A DNA stretch of 64,000 bases from Altererythrobacter epoxidivorans (GTDB lineage Bacteria > Pseudomonadota > Alphaproteobacteria > Sphingomonadales > Sphingomonadaceae): the NCBI RefSeq assembly GCF_001281485.1, contig NZ_CP012669.1, positions 2,325,501-2,389,500 of the forward strand. The letters run 5' to 3'. The stretch's first letter is position 1, and the number at the start of each line of letters is the position of its first letter. The translations under genes and the position numbers were made by a program. Positions 48,800 to 58,517 of the stretch are shown piece after piece. Under the pieces are notes generated by a model. The model was not told where the DNA came from. It made no database searches and was given only the letters and a program-made list of their open reading frames with translations.

Positions 48800-49591
48800 T
48801 TACGAAGCAATAGCGCCGTAGAAGTCCCGCGATAAACCGGCTGCAAGACGCGCCGAGTCGTTGAATGGCGCCTTCAGAACGCCCCTGAAGTGCCGTTCCA
48901 CCAGATTTTGCCAAGCTTTTTCGGGGGATTCGTTGCGCGCTTTCGCGAGGGCGACAAAGTGCTTGGTACCGATCGCAACGTGACGGATTTCATCGTCAAG
49001 GATTCGTTCGAGGATTTTCGCGCCGTTCTCATCGCCCTGCGAGCGCACACGCACGAGCGTCGACGGAGTGACGTCAAGTCCGCGTGCCTCCAGCACCATC
49101 GGCACGATCGCGAGCCTGGCCGCGACGTCAGCGCTTGTGTCCTCCGCAGCTTCCCACAACCCGGCATGCGCCGGCAGAGCGCCATAATGACTGCCGAGCG
49201 CGCGCAGCTTCCGGTCGAGCAGGGCGAAATGCATGGCCTCGTCAGCTGCAACCGACAGGAAGTCATCGACGAAGCTGCGATCCATCTGCCCGCCAAACCG
49301 GCCCGCCATATCCAGCGCGAGGTCGATCGCGACGAATTCGATATGCGCAAGTGCGTGCCACAAGGCGATCCGGCCGCGCTCCGAACCGCCCTTGCCGCGC
49401 CTCGGCATGCGATTCGGCGCAAGTAGTTCTGGCTTGTCAGGCCACGCTGGCCGGTCCGGCATGGTGACGTCAAAGCACCACTCCAGCTTGCCGAGCCGCC
49501 ACCGCCGCGCGACATCGCGCGCCGCAAAACACTTCGCGCGGGGATCTGGCGTCAGCAATGCCTCGCGGATCGCATGGGCGACGGATTGCAT
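48800..49591 (-). CDS. DUF455 ferritin-like protein
   Basis: 263 residues. The ferritin-like four-helix core has metal-ligand candidates: HALAHIEFVAIDLALD (His and Glu), FLSVAADEAMHFALL (Glu and His) and ILDDEIRHVAIGTKHF (Glu and His), a di-iron-type ExxH pattern. The function of DUF455 proteins is not known to me; oxidase or hydroxylase activity is inferred from the fold. It begins 8 nt after the peroxiredoxin stop, so it is part of the glnE-bcp-DUF455 group. Confidence 0.88.
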   Translation of the reverse strand: MQSVAHAIREALLTPDPRAKCFAARDVARRWRLGKLEWCFDVTMPDRPAWPDKPELLAPNRMPRRGKGGSERGRIALWHALAHIEFVAIDLALDMAGRFGGQMDRSFVDDFLSVAADEAMHFALLDRKLRALGSHYGALPAHAGLWEAAEDTSADVAARLAIVPMVLEARGLDVTPSTLVRVRSQGDENGAKILERILDDEIRHVAIGTKHFVALAKARNESPEKAWQNLVERHFRGVLKAPFNDSARLAAGLSRDFYGAIAS

Positions 49592-49599
49592 GGGATCGC

Positions 49600-50070
49600 T
49601 CAGTCGGCTGCCGCGGCTGCGAGCACTTCCTCTGCGTGACCTGCGACTTTCACCTTGGGCCAGATCCTGGCGATCTTCCCATCGGGACCGACCAGATAGG
49701 TGGACCGCACCATGCCGAGGAAGGTTTTCCCGTACATTTTCTTTTCGGTCCAGGCGCCAAGCACATCGGACAGGCCGCCCTCTTCGGCATCGGTTGCAAG
49801 ATCGACGGTCAGATCATGCTTGGCGATGAAGTTCTGGTGCTTCTTGGGCGAATCCTTGCTCACGCCGAGGAGGGCGACACCCGCCTTGTCGAACTGCGGC
49901 TTGAGAGCGGAAAAATCCTTCGCCTCGGTGGTGCAGCCCGGGGTGTTATCCTTGGGATAGAAGAACACGACTAGCTTGCGGCCCTTGAAGTCGGAAGGTT
50001 TCACCGTGCCGCCATCGGGGGTTTCCATTGCGATGTCGGGCATCATGTCGCCCACGGCCGGCTTGCTCAT
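49600..50070 (-). CDS. bcp: Thioredoxin-dependent peroxiredoxin, BCP family, one-Cys type
   Basis: 156 residues, whole-length BCP/PrxQ. Peroxidatic Cys46 lies in YPKDNTPGCTTEAKDF. The second Cys of typical Bcp, five residues later, is replaced (EAKDF), and no other Cys occurs in the protein, so it must be a one-Cys peroxiredoxin. It reduces peroxides in the cytoplasm. Its start overlaps the glnE stop by 4 nt (ATGA); the DUF455 gene follows after 8 nt. Confidence 0.94.
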   Translation of the reverse strand: MSKPAVGDMMPDIAMETPDGGTVKPSDFKGRKLVVFFYPKDNTPGCTTEAKDFSALKPQFDKAGVALLGVSKDSPKKHQNFIAKHDLTVDLATDAEEGGLSDVLGAWTEKKMYGKTFLGMVRSTYLVGPDGKIARIWPKVKVAGHAEEVLAAAAAD

Positions 50071-52760
50071 GTCTCAATCTCCAGTTTCTCGCCGAATGTA
50101 TCGGCCCAGGCTGCCGCGACCCCATGCCGTGCATCGGCAAAGCTTTGCAAGAGCGCGGCGTAGTCCTCACACCTGCACGCTTCCGCCAGCGCCTTTGCTG
50201 CAGCTGGCGACGGCTGCTGCAGGTCCGGTGCCAGCAATCGTCCGGCAACCAGCAAGCGGGTCATGAAATCGTGATGCATGACCAGTGTTTCGGGCAGGTG
50301 CCCTTGATCCACGAGCATGCGAAGCGCTTCGGAAAGGTCGGGCGAAAGCGCGATGCGGTCGCGCAACTGGAGAAAATGGATCAGGAACTCGAGATCGACG
50401 AGACCGCCCCGCATCAGCTTCACGTCCAGCGGACCTTTCGCCGCCTTGTGCTGCGCCATCTCGCCGCGCATCGTCAGGACATCTTTGCGTAGCACGGCCG
50501 GATCGCGCTCCTGTTCGAGAACCTGCCTGATGATCGCGTCGAGATGCTCGCGCGCGGCATCGCTGCCGACCAGCACACGGGCGCGCGTCAGAGCCATGTG
50601 CTCCCACGTCCAGGCTGCTTCGCGCTGGTATTTCTCGAAACTGTCGATCGTCGCAGCCAACGGCCCCTGCGTTCCCTGCGGTCGCAGCCGCGTATCGATT
50701 TCGTAGAGCGCGCCATGTGCAGTCGGAACCGAGAGCGCCGCACTGACCCGCTGAGCCAGCCGGTTGTAATACAGTGTTCCTGCAAGGGGGCGTCGACCGT
50801 CGGATTCGACCCCAGTGTCGCCGGTGAAGATATAGATGATGTCGAGGTCGGAGGCATGGGTCAGCGCCCCGCCACCGAATCGCCCGAGCCCCAGAACGAC
50901 AAGCTCGCTATCTGCAATTCGCCCGTGCTGCGCAGCGAATTCTTCGGTCGCGGCGTCGTGGGCAACCTTCAACGCCGCTTCTGCAGTGCGCGACAAGGCA
51001 GTGGCGATATCGAGCGGATCATGCACCGCGCCGATCAATTGCAGCCCGATGGCGAAGCGCACTTCCCCGGTGACCACGCGGATGCGGTCGAGCTGGCGCT
51101 CGTAATCGCTGGCATCGCCGCTGGTCATGCGGGCAGCAAGATCCTCTACCGAACCCGGCAGGTCGAGCGCGCTCTGGTCGATCAGCGTGTCGAGCAGTTC
51201 GGGCCGGCGTCCCAGCTCCTCCGCCAGCGTCGGTGCGAGCGTGAGAATATCGACCAGTTGTTCGAGCAGGGCCGGACGCGCTTCGATCAAGCGGAACAGG
51301 TTGATGACCGAGGACGCATTGGCGAGGATATTTTCCCATCTCAGCAGCGCGCGGTCCGGCTCGTCGGCGCCTGCCAACGCCTGCAACAAGGCAGGGAGCA
51401 TCGCGTCGAAAGCCTTGAGCGCTGCCGGAGAGCGCAACGTCCGGTATCGCCCGTCGCGCCATCCCCCAATCCGTTCCGCCAGGCGTTCGGGATCGGAAAA
51501 CTTCAATTCGGCCAGCCATTGCGACAGCTCGGTGTCACCGCTTGAAATGGCAGCCGAACCAGCCTCTTCCGGAATCAGTGTGTCATAGAGCGCGGCAACC
51601 CGGTCGGTCAGTTCGGTCAGCTCCGCGACCAGCTCTGCACCGTCGCGCAGCCCGTCGAGCCGGGCGACGCAGTCGAGCGCGTCTCCAGCTGGAAGGGCAT
51701 GGGTCTGCCGGTCGTTCACCATCTGAATGCGATGTTCGATGACCCGCAATCTGTCGTAGCTTTCGCCGAGGATCCGGGCTTCGTCCCCGGCAATCCTACC
51801 GGCCGCAGCAAGCGCATCGAGCGCCTCTCGCGTCCCGCGCAGGCGGAGAGAGGGATCGCGTCCGCCGTGGATCAGCTGATGAGTCTGGGCGAAGAACTCA
51901 ATTTCTCGAATACCGCCGCGTCCGTGCTTCAGGTTGAAGCCGGGTCCGACGTCGACCGGCCCCTTGTAATTCGATCGTATCCGGCGGGTCAGCTGGCGTA
52001 TCTCTTCGACGGCACCATAGTCGAGGCTGCTGCGCCAGACGAACGGCTTAATCGCGGCAAGGAAGCGTTCGCCTGCATCAATATCGCCCGCGGCTGCGCG
52101 CGCGCGTATGAAGGCGGCTCTCTCCCATGCCAGCGCAGAACTTTCGTAGTGTGTCAGCGCGGCATTGCACGAGATCGCCAGCGGGCTGACTTCCGAAGCC
52201 GGGCGCAATCGCAGATCGACCCGGAAAACGTATCCGTCTTCGGTGTTCTCGCTCAGCAGCCTGACGACCTCGCGGGCATAGCGCTGTGCCGCTTCGCCCG
52301 GGTCATCGCGCTCTCGCCGGGGCAGCGTTTCGGCATCGTAGAGCAGGATAGGATCGATGTCGGAAGAATAGTTGAGTTCGCGAGCCCCGTGTTTGCCCAG
52401 CGCCAGCGCGATCATGCCGCGCGGTTCGGCATCCTCGACCCTTCTGGAAATCGCTTCTGTAATGGCACGATCGAGCGCGCGGTCGGCAAGGCTCGACAAT
52501 TCGGCCATGACCCGACCCACCGGCAGGGCACCGGCGAGGTCTCCGATAGCGAGGGCAGTGGCATAGGCCAGCCGCTCCTTGCGAAGGGCGACACCCAGGG
52601 ATGCAGCGCCGTCCCCCGCAGAAGCGGCCCATTCGAGCGCCGCCTCGATTTCTCCGCCTGCAAGTAGGCCCGCAAGATCGGGCTGGCGATCGAGCGCCAA
52701 TGCAAGGAAGGGCGCTTCTGCCCGTGCTCTTACCAGCGCATCCTGCCATGTGTCCGCCAT
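50067..52760 (-). CDS. glnE: Glutamine synthetase adenylyltransferase/deadenylase
   Basis: 897 residues from ATG 52760, preceded by GGGAGGG; the frame continues upstream to 52826 without need. The N-terminal (deadenylase) nucleotidyltransferase has LGKHGARELNYSSDIDPILLYD, and the C-terminal (adenylylase) one LGRFGGGALTHASDLDIIYIF. It adjusts glutamine synthetase activity to nitrogen supply, complementing gltBD at 22-28 kb. bcp is translationally coupled to its 3' end. It is divergent from the M28 gene. Confidence 0.96.
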   Translation of the reverse strand: MADTWQDALVRARAEAPFLALALDRQPDLAGLLAGGEIEAALEWAASAGDGAASLGVALRKERLAYATALAIGDLAGALPVGRVMAELSSLADRALDRAITEAISRRVEDAEPRGMIALALGKHGARELNYSSDIDPILLYDAETLPRRERDDPGEAAQRYAREVVRLLSENTEDGYVFRVDLRLRPASEVSPLAISCNAALTHYESSALAWERAAFIRARAAAGDIDAGERFLAAIKPFVWRSSLDYGAVEEIRQLTRRIRSNYKGPVDVGPGFNLKHGRGGIREIEFFAQTHQLIHGGRDPSLRLRGTREALDALAAAGRIAGDEARILGESYDRLRVIEHRIQMVNDRQTHALPAGDALDCVARLDGLRDGAELVAELTELTDRVAALYDTLIPEEAGSAAISSGDTELSQWLAELKFSDPERLAERIGGWRDGRYRTLRSPAALKAFDAMLPALLQALAGADEPDRALLRWENILANASSVINLFRLIEARPALLEQLVDILTLAPTLAEELGRRPELLDTLIDQSALDLPGSVEDLAARMTSGDASDYERQLDRIRVVTGEVRFAIGLQLIGAVHDPLDIATALSRTAEAALKVAHDAATEEFAAQHGRIADSELVVLGLGRFGGGALTHASDLDIIYIFTGDTGVESDGRRPLAGTLYYNRLAQRVSAALSVPTAHGALYEIDTRLRPQGTQGPLAATIDSFEKYQREAAWTWEHMALTRARVLVGSDAAREHLDAIIRQVLEQERDPAVLRKDVLTMRGEMAQHKAAKGPLDVKLMRGGLVDLEFLIHFLQLRDRIALSPDLSEALRMLVDQGHLPETLVMHHDFMTRLLVAGRLLAPDLQQPSPAAAKALAEACRCEDYAALLQSFADARHGVAAAWADTFGEKLEIET

Positions 52761-52877
52761 TGGCCCTCCCTGCCGCGTCGCAGCGACGGGCGCAAGCGGC
52801 AGCCGCCACTCCGCTTGCCGAGCCAATGGCAGTCTGCAAAGGAGGGGCCGAAAAGAGAATTAGGAGGATTTTTGCGC

Positions 52878-54557
52878 ATGATCCGGACCGCCCTGGCCGC
52901 AGCAGCATCGCTGATGCTGATTTCGTGCACGCCGACGCACCGCGAAGCGATGTTCGACCTCCCGGATGTACAGCGGGGCGATTTGTCCGAAGACACGATG
53001 AAGGATGTCACGCGAACCCTTTCGCTCGACGAATTCGAAGGCCGCATGCCAGGCACTTTGGGCGAGGAAAAGACGGTCGCCTATCTGACCGAACGCTTCG
53101 AGGCAGCCGGGCTGACGCCGGGAAATAACGGCAGCTGGGTCCAGGAAGTCCCGCTGGTCGAGGTTACGGGGTCCGATTTCAAGCCGCTGACCGTGTCGGG
53201 CGAGGGCACCGACATGTCCTTTGAATATGGCAAGGACTGGGTCGGCGTGACCTATCGCGAGGATGCAAATACCGTTCTATCCGACAGCGAGATGGTGTTC
53301 GTCGGTTATGGCGTGAACGCGCCGGAACGCGGCTGGAACGACTATGCCGATGTCGACGTGAAGGGCAAAACCGTCGTCATCCTGGTCAATGATCCGGACT
53401 ATGCGAGCGACAGCCTGGAAGGCGATTTCAACGGGCGCGCGATGACCTATTACGGTCGCTGGACCTACAAATACGAAGAAGCTGCAAGGCAGGGCGCCGC
53501 CGCTGCCCTGATCGTCCACGATACCGAACCTGCAAGCTATGGCTGGAACGTTGTCGAGAGCAGCTGGTCGGGGCCGCAGGCCTATGCCAAGCGCGGCAAG
53601 GATGCCCCTGAGCAGACGAATGTAAACGGGTGGATCCAGAAAGAGGTCGCACGCGAGATCCTGGCCGCATCGGGAAATGATCTCGACGAATTGAGCGCTC
53701 TTGCGCGTACCAAGGGTTTTCGCGCCGTGCCTCTGGGGCTGAAAGCGTCCACCGGTTTCAGCAATTCGGTTCGCAGCTACACCTCGCACAATGTCATCGG
53801 CATGCTGCCCGGCAGCGAGCGCCCCGATGAATATGTGATCCACACGGCGCACTGGGACCACCTGGGCCGCTGCAAGCCCGCCGACGACGGGGACGACATC
53901 TGCAATGGCGCGGTCGACAATGCGACGGGCACGGCAGCACTTGTCGCGCTGGCAGAAGCCCATGCAAAGAAAGGGCCGACGGCCCGCACTCTCGTTTTCC
54001 TCGCCGTGACGGCAGAGGAGCAGGGCCTGCTCGGCGCAGACTATTATGCCGCCAATCCGGTCTTCCCGCTCAACCAGACGGTGGGCGGGCTGAACATGGA
54101 TGCCTTCCTCGTCATGGGTGAAGCGAAGGATGCAACCGTGATTGGTGGCGGCAAGTCGGAGCTCGACCTGTTCCTCGACAAGGCATTGAAGGACGAGGGC
54201 CGGACCGCGACGGACGATCCCAGTCCGCAGGCAGGCTATTACTACCGTTCGGACCACTTCGCCTTCGCCAAGCGCGGCGTGCCTATGATTTACCTCAAGG
54301 ACGGACAGGATCTCGTCGCTGGCGGCAAGGAAGCGGGCATGGCGGTGCAGGCCGAATACCGCGCCAACCGCTATCACAGCCCCAAGGACGAGTTCGACGA
54401 GAACTGGGACTGGACGGGAGTGATGAGCAACCTGCAGCTGTTCTATCGCATCGGCCGCATGATGGGTGAAAGCGGCGATTGGCCGATGTGGAAATTCGGT
54501 GACGAATTCCGCAGCATCCGCGAGGAAAGCTGCGCGAGCGGCGACGGCGGTTGTTGA
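52878..54557 (+). CDS. M28 family lipoprotein aminopeptidase
   Basis: 559 residues from ATG 52878 with AGGAGG about 9 nt upstream. The signal MIRTALAAAASLMLISC has lipobox LISC, so it is a lipoprotein. The M28 zinc site is visible: His325 in HTAHWDHLG, Asp347 in NGAVDNATGTA, the Glu-Glu pair in VTAEEQGLLG, and the later RSDHFAFA and YHSPKDE. A PA-like insert (about residues 130-260) precedes it. It probably digests peptides in the periplasm. The deiminase-family gene follows by 22 nt. Confidence 0.93.
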   Translation: MIRTALAAAASLMLISCTPTHREAMFDLPDVQRGDLSEDTMKDVTRTLSLDEFEGRMPGTLGEEKTVAYLTERFEAAGLTPGNNGSWVQEVPLVEVTGSDFKPLTVSGEGTDMSFEYGKDWVGVTYREDANTVLSDSEMVFVGYGVNAPERGWNDYADVDVKGKTVVILVNDPDYASDSLEGDFNGRAMTYYGRWTYKYEEAARQGAAAALIVHDTEPASYGWNVVESSWSGPQAYAKRGKDAPEQTNVNGWIQKEVAREILAASGNDLDELSALARTKGFRAVPLGLKASTGFSNSVRSYTSHNVIGMLPGSERPDEYVIHTAHWDHLGRCKPADDGDDICNGAVDNATGTAALVALAEAHAKKGPTARTLVFLAVTAEEQGLLGADYYAANPVFPLNQTVGGLNMDAFLVMGEAKDATVIGGGKSELDLFLDKALKDEGRTATDDPSPQAGYYYRSDHFAFAKRGVPMIYLKDGQDLVAGGKEAGMAVQAEYRANRYHSPKDEFDENWDWTGVMSNLQLFYRIGRMMGESGDWPMWKFGDEFRSIREESCASGDGGC

Positions 54558-54579
54558 GCTTCAAGGGAATACGACTTCG

Positions 54580-55560
54580 ATGAATTCGCGAATCATGCCG
54601 CCCGAATGGGCGCCGCAGAAATGGCTGTGGATCGGTTTCCCGCACCTCGCCGACGAATGGCCCGGCTACCTCGGCGCTGCGCAGGAACAGATTGCTGCCT
54701 TCGCCAATGCGGTCGCCGAAAGCGGGCAGGAAGTGCGCCTGCTGGTTCGCGACGCGGCCAACGAGGCGCGCGCAAGGTCGCTCGTATCGGGCGCGGTGCA
54801 GCTCGAGCGGCGCGAATATGGCGATGTCTGGCTGCGCGATACCGGTCCCCTTGTGCGCTCCGACGGAACTGCGTTGCGATGCAGGTTCAACGGCTGGGGC
54901 GAGAAATACCTGATGCCCGGCGACCAGACGATCGGGGCGGAAATCGCGCGCGATGCAGGGCTGCCTGTTGAGCAGAGCGACTGGATCCTCGAAGGCGGCG
55001 CCATCGACGGCGACGGCACGGGTATTGTGCTGACGACCGAGCAGTGCCTGCTCAATCCCAATCGCAATCCGCATTTGTCGCGCGAAGACATCGAGGAGCG
55101 GCTCGTACGCGACCTCGGGTTCGGTAAAGTCGTCTGGCTGGGAGACGGGCTAATCAACGATCACACCGACGGGCATGTCGACAATCTGGCGCGCTTCGTT
55201 GCGCCGGGCGAGGTTGTCCTGCCCCGTGCGACAGGGTCGAACGATCCCAATGCGCAGATCTACGCCGATGCAAGGGCGCGGATCCTAGATGCAGGGCTGA
55301 AGCTGCACGAGATTCCTTCGCCGGGCCTGATCAGCCGCGGCGATTTCGTCGAGCCGGCTAGCTATGCGAACTTCGCCATCACGACCGACCTGGTCGTCGT
55401 GCCGACCTTCGGATCGCCGCATGATGCAGACGGCGTCGCCGCAATCGGCGCGCTGTTCCCTGATCGCGCAACGATTGGCCTGCCGGGAGATGCCGTGCTG
55501 GCAGGTGGCGGAGGCTTCCATTGTGCCAGCCAGCAAATGCCGGACCTAAGCAGGATTTAA
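54580..55560 (+). CDS. Agmatine deiminase/peptidyl-arginine deiminase family enzyme
   Basis: 326 residues from ATG 54580 (AAGGGAA about 9 nt before). The guanidine-modifying fold is visible: PPEWAPQKWLWIGFP start, REYGDVWLRDTGP (Asp), LEGGAIDGDG (Glu), INDHTDGHVDN (His) and the C-terminal nucleophile in GGGGFHCASQQMP. There is no signal peptide. It would hydrolyse agmatine to N-carbamoylputrescine, or a related guanidine. It sits with the M28 peptidase, perhaps for use of arginine-derived peptides, which is inference. Confidence 0.88.
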   Translation: MNSRIMPPEWAPQKWLWIGFPHLADEWPGYLGAAQEQIAAFANAVAESGQEVRLLVRDAANEARARSLVSGAVQLERREYGDVWLRDTGPLVRSDGTALRCRFNGWGEKYLMPGDQTIGAEIARDAGLPVEQSDWILEGGAIDGDGTGIVLTTEQCLLNPNRNPHLSREDIEERLVRDLGFGKVVWLGDGLINDHTDGHVDNLARFVAPGEVVLPRATGSNDPNAQIYADARARILDAGLKLHEIPSPGLISRGDFVEPASYANFAITTDLVVVPTFGSPHDADGVAAIGALFPDRATIGLPGDAVLAGGGGFHCASQQMPDLSRI

Positions 55561-55594
55561 CCCGTCGTTAGGGTTTGGGGGCGACAATGGCCCC

Positions 55595-55735
55595 ATGTCC
55601 AACGTCATTACTCTTACGCGCGCGGTCCGGTGGTCCGAAAAAGTCGCAGAGGCCAAGGCAGAGGTGATCCGCTTTTCGCTGGTCGCATCTTGCGCCGTGG
55701 CACTCATCGCCGCCGACCGCGCGCTCCCTTTCTGA
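55595..55735 (+). CDS. Possible 46-residue membrane protein
   Basis: A short frame beginning MSNVITLTRAVRW with one hydrophobic segment (IRFSLVASCAVALIAA) and ending DRALPF. It lies in the 190-nt gap between the deiminase and tauE. There is no strong ribosome site, and no family is recognised. Reality depends on conservation in relatives. Confidence 0.35.
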   Translation: MSNVITLTRAVRWSEKVAEAKAEVIRFSLVASCAVALIAADRALPF

Positions 55736-55750
55736 CGCAGGACTTCCCGC

Positions 55751-56479
55751 TTAGACCAGCCGGATAAGCGCTGCTGCCGCAGCAGCTCCCAGCACGACTC
55801 CTGTAAAGATTCGCCAGGCACGGTCACCGACCTTGCCGAAGCTCCTGTTGCCGAGCCAGTTGCCTAGCAGGACCACGGGGAACAGGGCGACGCCGAAACC
55901 GGCAATGTGCCAGCTGCCCACTCCCAAGAGAGTGCCTGAAGTTACCCCGGCAAGCGATGCGGCGACGAAGACCAGCATCATCGATGCACGCGCGACCGGC
56001 TTGGGAATATCGCGCCCGAGGTAATAGGGTACGACCGGCGGCCCCGGCATGCCGGCAAATCCTGTCAGGAGGCCCGCTGCCACGCCCGTCGCCCCTGTAT
56101 GCAACGGGCCGGGCATGTCCGCCGGGCGGCGCGGCAGGAAAATGGCGGCAAAAGCGCCGAGTGCCACAAGCGCAATGACGAACCGTGCGATATCGGGCGG
56201 CGTCGATGCCAGCACGAGAAAACCGAACGGGGTCGCGAGCAGCGCCGCAAGCGCGATCAGCCGCGCCGAACTTTCGGATTCGCGCAGCAGCCGCCGAACC
56301 TCGGTCAGCCCGATAAGCAGGCCGAGGATGTTGGCAATGAAGACCGATTCCGCAGGCTCTATGGCCAGCGCAAGCACCGGCACCAGCAGGATGGCCATAC
56401 CGAACCCGGCGAGCCCGCGGACATAGGCCGCAGCCAGCGTCGCCAGGACGGCGAGCGCAACCTGCTCGATGCCGGGCAC
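55751..56479 (-). CDS. TauE/SafE family sulfite/anion exporter
   Basis: 242 residues with about eight membrane helices. The paired GLAGFGMAILLVP near the N-terminus and GFAGMPGPPVVPYYL in the middle form the TauE/SafE repeat. It starts at GTG 56479, 3 nt after the thrS stop, so it should be co-transcribed with thrS. Substrate is unknown (sulfite, sulfoacetate or other organic anion). Co-transcription would put it under the thrS leader element at 58644-58715. Confidence 0.88.
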   Translation of the reverse strand: MPGIEQVALAVLATLAAAYVRGLAGFGMAILLVPVLALAIEPAESVFIANILGLLIGLTEVRRLLRESESSARLIALAALLATPFGFLVLASTPPDIARFVIALVALGAFAAIFLPRRPADMPGPLHTGATGVAAGLLTGFAGMPGPPVVPYYLGRDIPKPVARASMMLVFVAASLAGVTSGTLLGVGSWHIAGFGVALFPVVLLGNWLGNRSFGKVGDRAWRIFTGVVLGAAAAAALIRLV

Positions 56480-56482
56480 CGG

Positions 56483-58498
56483 TTACTTGCCGCGAAGGTC
56501 CGGCGGGGTGGCTGCGTCCACGAGCATGGCAATAGCTTCGTCGAGCGGCATCACCCTCTGGTGCTGTTCGCCCAGCGTGCGGACGGCAACGGTGCCTTCC
56601 TCAGCCTCGCGCTTGCCGACCACGAACAGGTGCGGGACTTTCGCCAGCGAATGTTCGCGCACCTTGTAGTTGATTTTCTCGTTGCGCAGGTCGGTATCGA
56701 CGCGGATCCCGGCTGCTTCGAGCTTGGCGGCGACTTCCCTGGCATAGGGATCGCAGTCCGAGACGATCGGCGCGACCACAGCCTGCACCGGTGCAAGCCA
56801 CACCGGGAGGCGACCGGCGAAGTGTTCGATCAGGATGCCGATGAAGCGCTCGTAGGAACCGAAGATCGCGCGATGCAGCATGACGGGGCGATGCTTGTCG
56901 CCGTCCTCGCCGACATAGGTCGCATCGAGACGGTCGGGCAGCACACGGTCGCCCTGGATCGTGCCGACCTGCCAGGTGCGGCCGATGGCATCGGTAAGGT
57001 GCCATTCGAGCTTGGGCGCGTAGAAGGCGCCTTCGCCGGGCAGTTCTTCCCAACCGTAATCCTCGTTAGCCATGCCTGCTTCGGCCACGGCGTCGCGCAG
57101 TTCCTGCTCCGCCTTGTCCCAGTCGGCTTCGCTGCCGAAACGCTTCTCCGGGCGCAGCGCGAGTTTCACGTGATAGTCGAAACCGAAGTCGGAATAGACC
57201 TCGTCGGCGAGCGCGCAGAACTTGCGCACTTCCTCGACCACCTGGGCCTCTGTGCAGAAGATATGCGCGTCGTCCTGCGTGAACTGGCGCACGCGCATCA
57301 GCCCGTGGAGCGCGCCATGCGGTTCGTTGCGGTGGCAGCAGCCCATTTCGCCCAGCCTTATCGGCAGGTCGCGGTAGGAAGTGATGCCCTGCTTGAAGAC
57401 CAGCACGTGGGCCGGGCAGTTCATCGGCTTGATCGCCATCCAGTCGGCATCGGCCGCCACCTTCGGGGCTGCAGCGCCTTCTTCGGCATCGACATCAGGA
57501 ACGATGTCGGGGACCGCGAACATATTCTCGGCATACTTGCCCCAGTGGCCGGACTGTTCCCACTGGCGAACGTCCATCAGCTGCGGCGTCTTGATTTCCT
57601 GATAGCCGGCCGCATCCATCTTGCGGCGCATGTAGGCTTCCAGCTCGCGCCAGATCTTGTAGCCGTTGGGATGCCAGAAAACGCTGCCATGTGCTTCTTC
57701 CTGCAGGTGGAACAGGTCCATCTCGCGGCCCAGCTTGCGGTGGTCGCGCTTGGCCGCTTCTTCCAGCCGCATCAGATGCGCATTGAGCTGCTTCTTGTTG
57801 AGCCAGCCGGTGCCATAGATGCGCGTCAGCTGCGCGTTCTTCTGGTCGCCGCGCCAATAGGCCCCTGCGACACGCATCAGCTTGAAGGCGTCGGGATCGA
57901 GCTTGCCGGTAGAAGCGAGGTGCGGGCCGCGGCACATGTCGAGCCAGTCCTCGCCGGAACGATAGACCGTCAGCTCCTCGCCTTCGGGCAGTTCCCTCGC
58001 CCATTCGGCCTTGAAGACCTCGCCTTCTGCTTCCCACTTGTCGATCAGCTGCTGGCGTGACCAGACCTCGCGCGTCAGCGGCTTGTCGGCGCGAATGATC
58101 TCGCGCATCTTTTCCTCGATCGCGGGCAGGTCGTCCATGCTGAACGGGTCGCGGCTCTCCGGGGCCTTCACGTCATAATAGAAACCGTCGTCGGTCGCCG
58201 GGCCGAAAGTGATCTGCGTGCCCGGCCACAGCGCCTGCACTGCCTCTGCCAGGACGTGCGCGTAGTCGTGTCGGGCAAGTTCGAGCGCGTCTTCCTCGTC
58301 ACGCGATGTGACCAGCGCCAGCTCTGCATCCCCGTCGAAGGGGCGGTTGATATCGCGCAGTTCGCCGTCGACGCGCGCGGCAATCGCAGCCTTGGCAAGG
58401 CCGGGGCCAATCGCGGCAGCGACATCGGCCGGCGTCGAACCCTGTTCCATTTCGCGTACCGAACCGTCGGGCAGGCTGATCTTGAGCAGTTCCGTCAT
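56483..58498 (-). CDS. thrS: Threonine-tRNA ligase
   Basis: 671 residues from ATG 58498 ([13 protein letters not shown]). TGS domain, then the editing domain ([16 protein letters not shown] with HxxxH, and [10 protein letters not shown]), then the class II core: [46 protein letters not shown] and the C-terminal anticodon-binding domain. An insert of about 20 residues ([20 protein letters not shown]) precedes the KPMNCPAH zinc loop compared with E. coli. The 5' leader carries a Thr-rich peptide; tauE follows after 3 nt. Confidence 0.97.
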   Translation of the reverse strand: MTELLKISLPDGSVREMEQGSTPADVAAAIGPGLAKAAIAARVDGELRDINRPFDGDAELALVTSRDEEDALELARHDYAHVLAEAVQALWPGTQITFGPATDDGFYYDVKAPESRDPFSMDDLPAIEEKMREIIRADKPLTREVWSRQQLIDKWEAEGEVFKAEWARELPEGEELTVYRSGEDWLDMCRGPHLASTGKLDPDAFKLMRVAGAYWRGDQKNAQLTRIYGTGWLNKKQLNAHLMRLEEAAKRDHRKLGREMDLFHLQEEAHGSVFWHPNGYKIWRELEAYMRRKMDAAGYQEIKTPQLMDVRQWEQSGHWGKYAENMFAVPDIVPDVDAEEGAAAPKVAADADWMAIKPMNCPAHVLVFKQGITSYRDLPIRLGEMGCCHRNEPHGALHGLMRVRQFTQDDAHIFCTEAQVVEEVRKFCALADEVYSDFGFDYHVKLALRPEKRFGSEADWDKAEQELRDAVAEAGMANEDYGWEELPGEGAFYAPKLEWHLTDAIGRTWQVGTIQGDRVLPDRLDATYVGEDGDKHRPVMLHRAIFGSYERFIGILIEHFAGRLPVWLAPVQAVVAPIVSDCDPYAREVAAKLEAAGIRVDTDLRNEKINYKVREHSLAKVPHLFVVGKREAEEGTVAVRTLGEQHQRVMPLDEAIAMLVDAATPPDLRGK

Positions 58499-58517
58499 CA
58501 ATCCATCTTTCACATCT

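Noticed and set aside
56099..58060. Long open frame opposite thrS and tauE
   Set aside because: Spans two conserved minus-strand genes and shows no recognisable domain.
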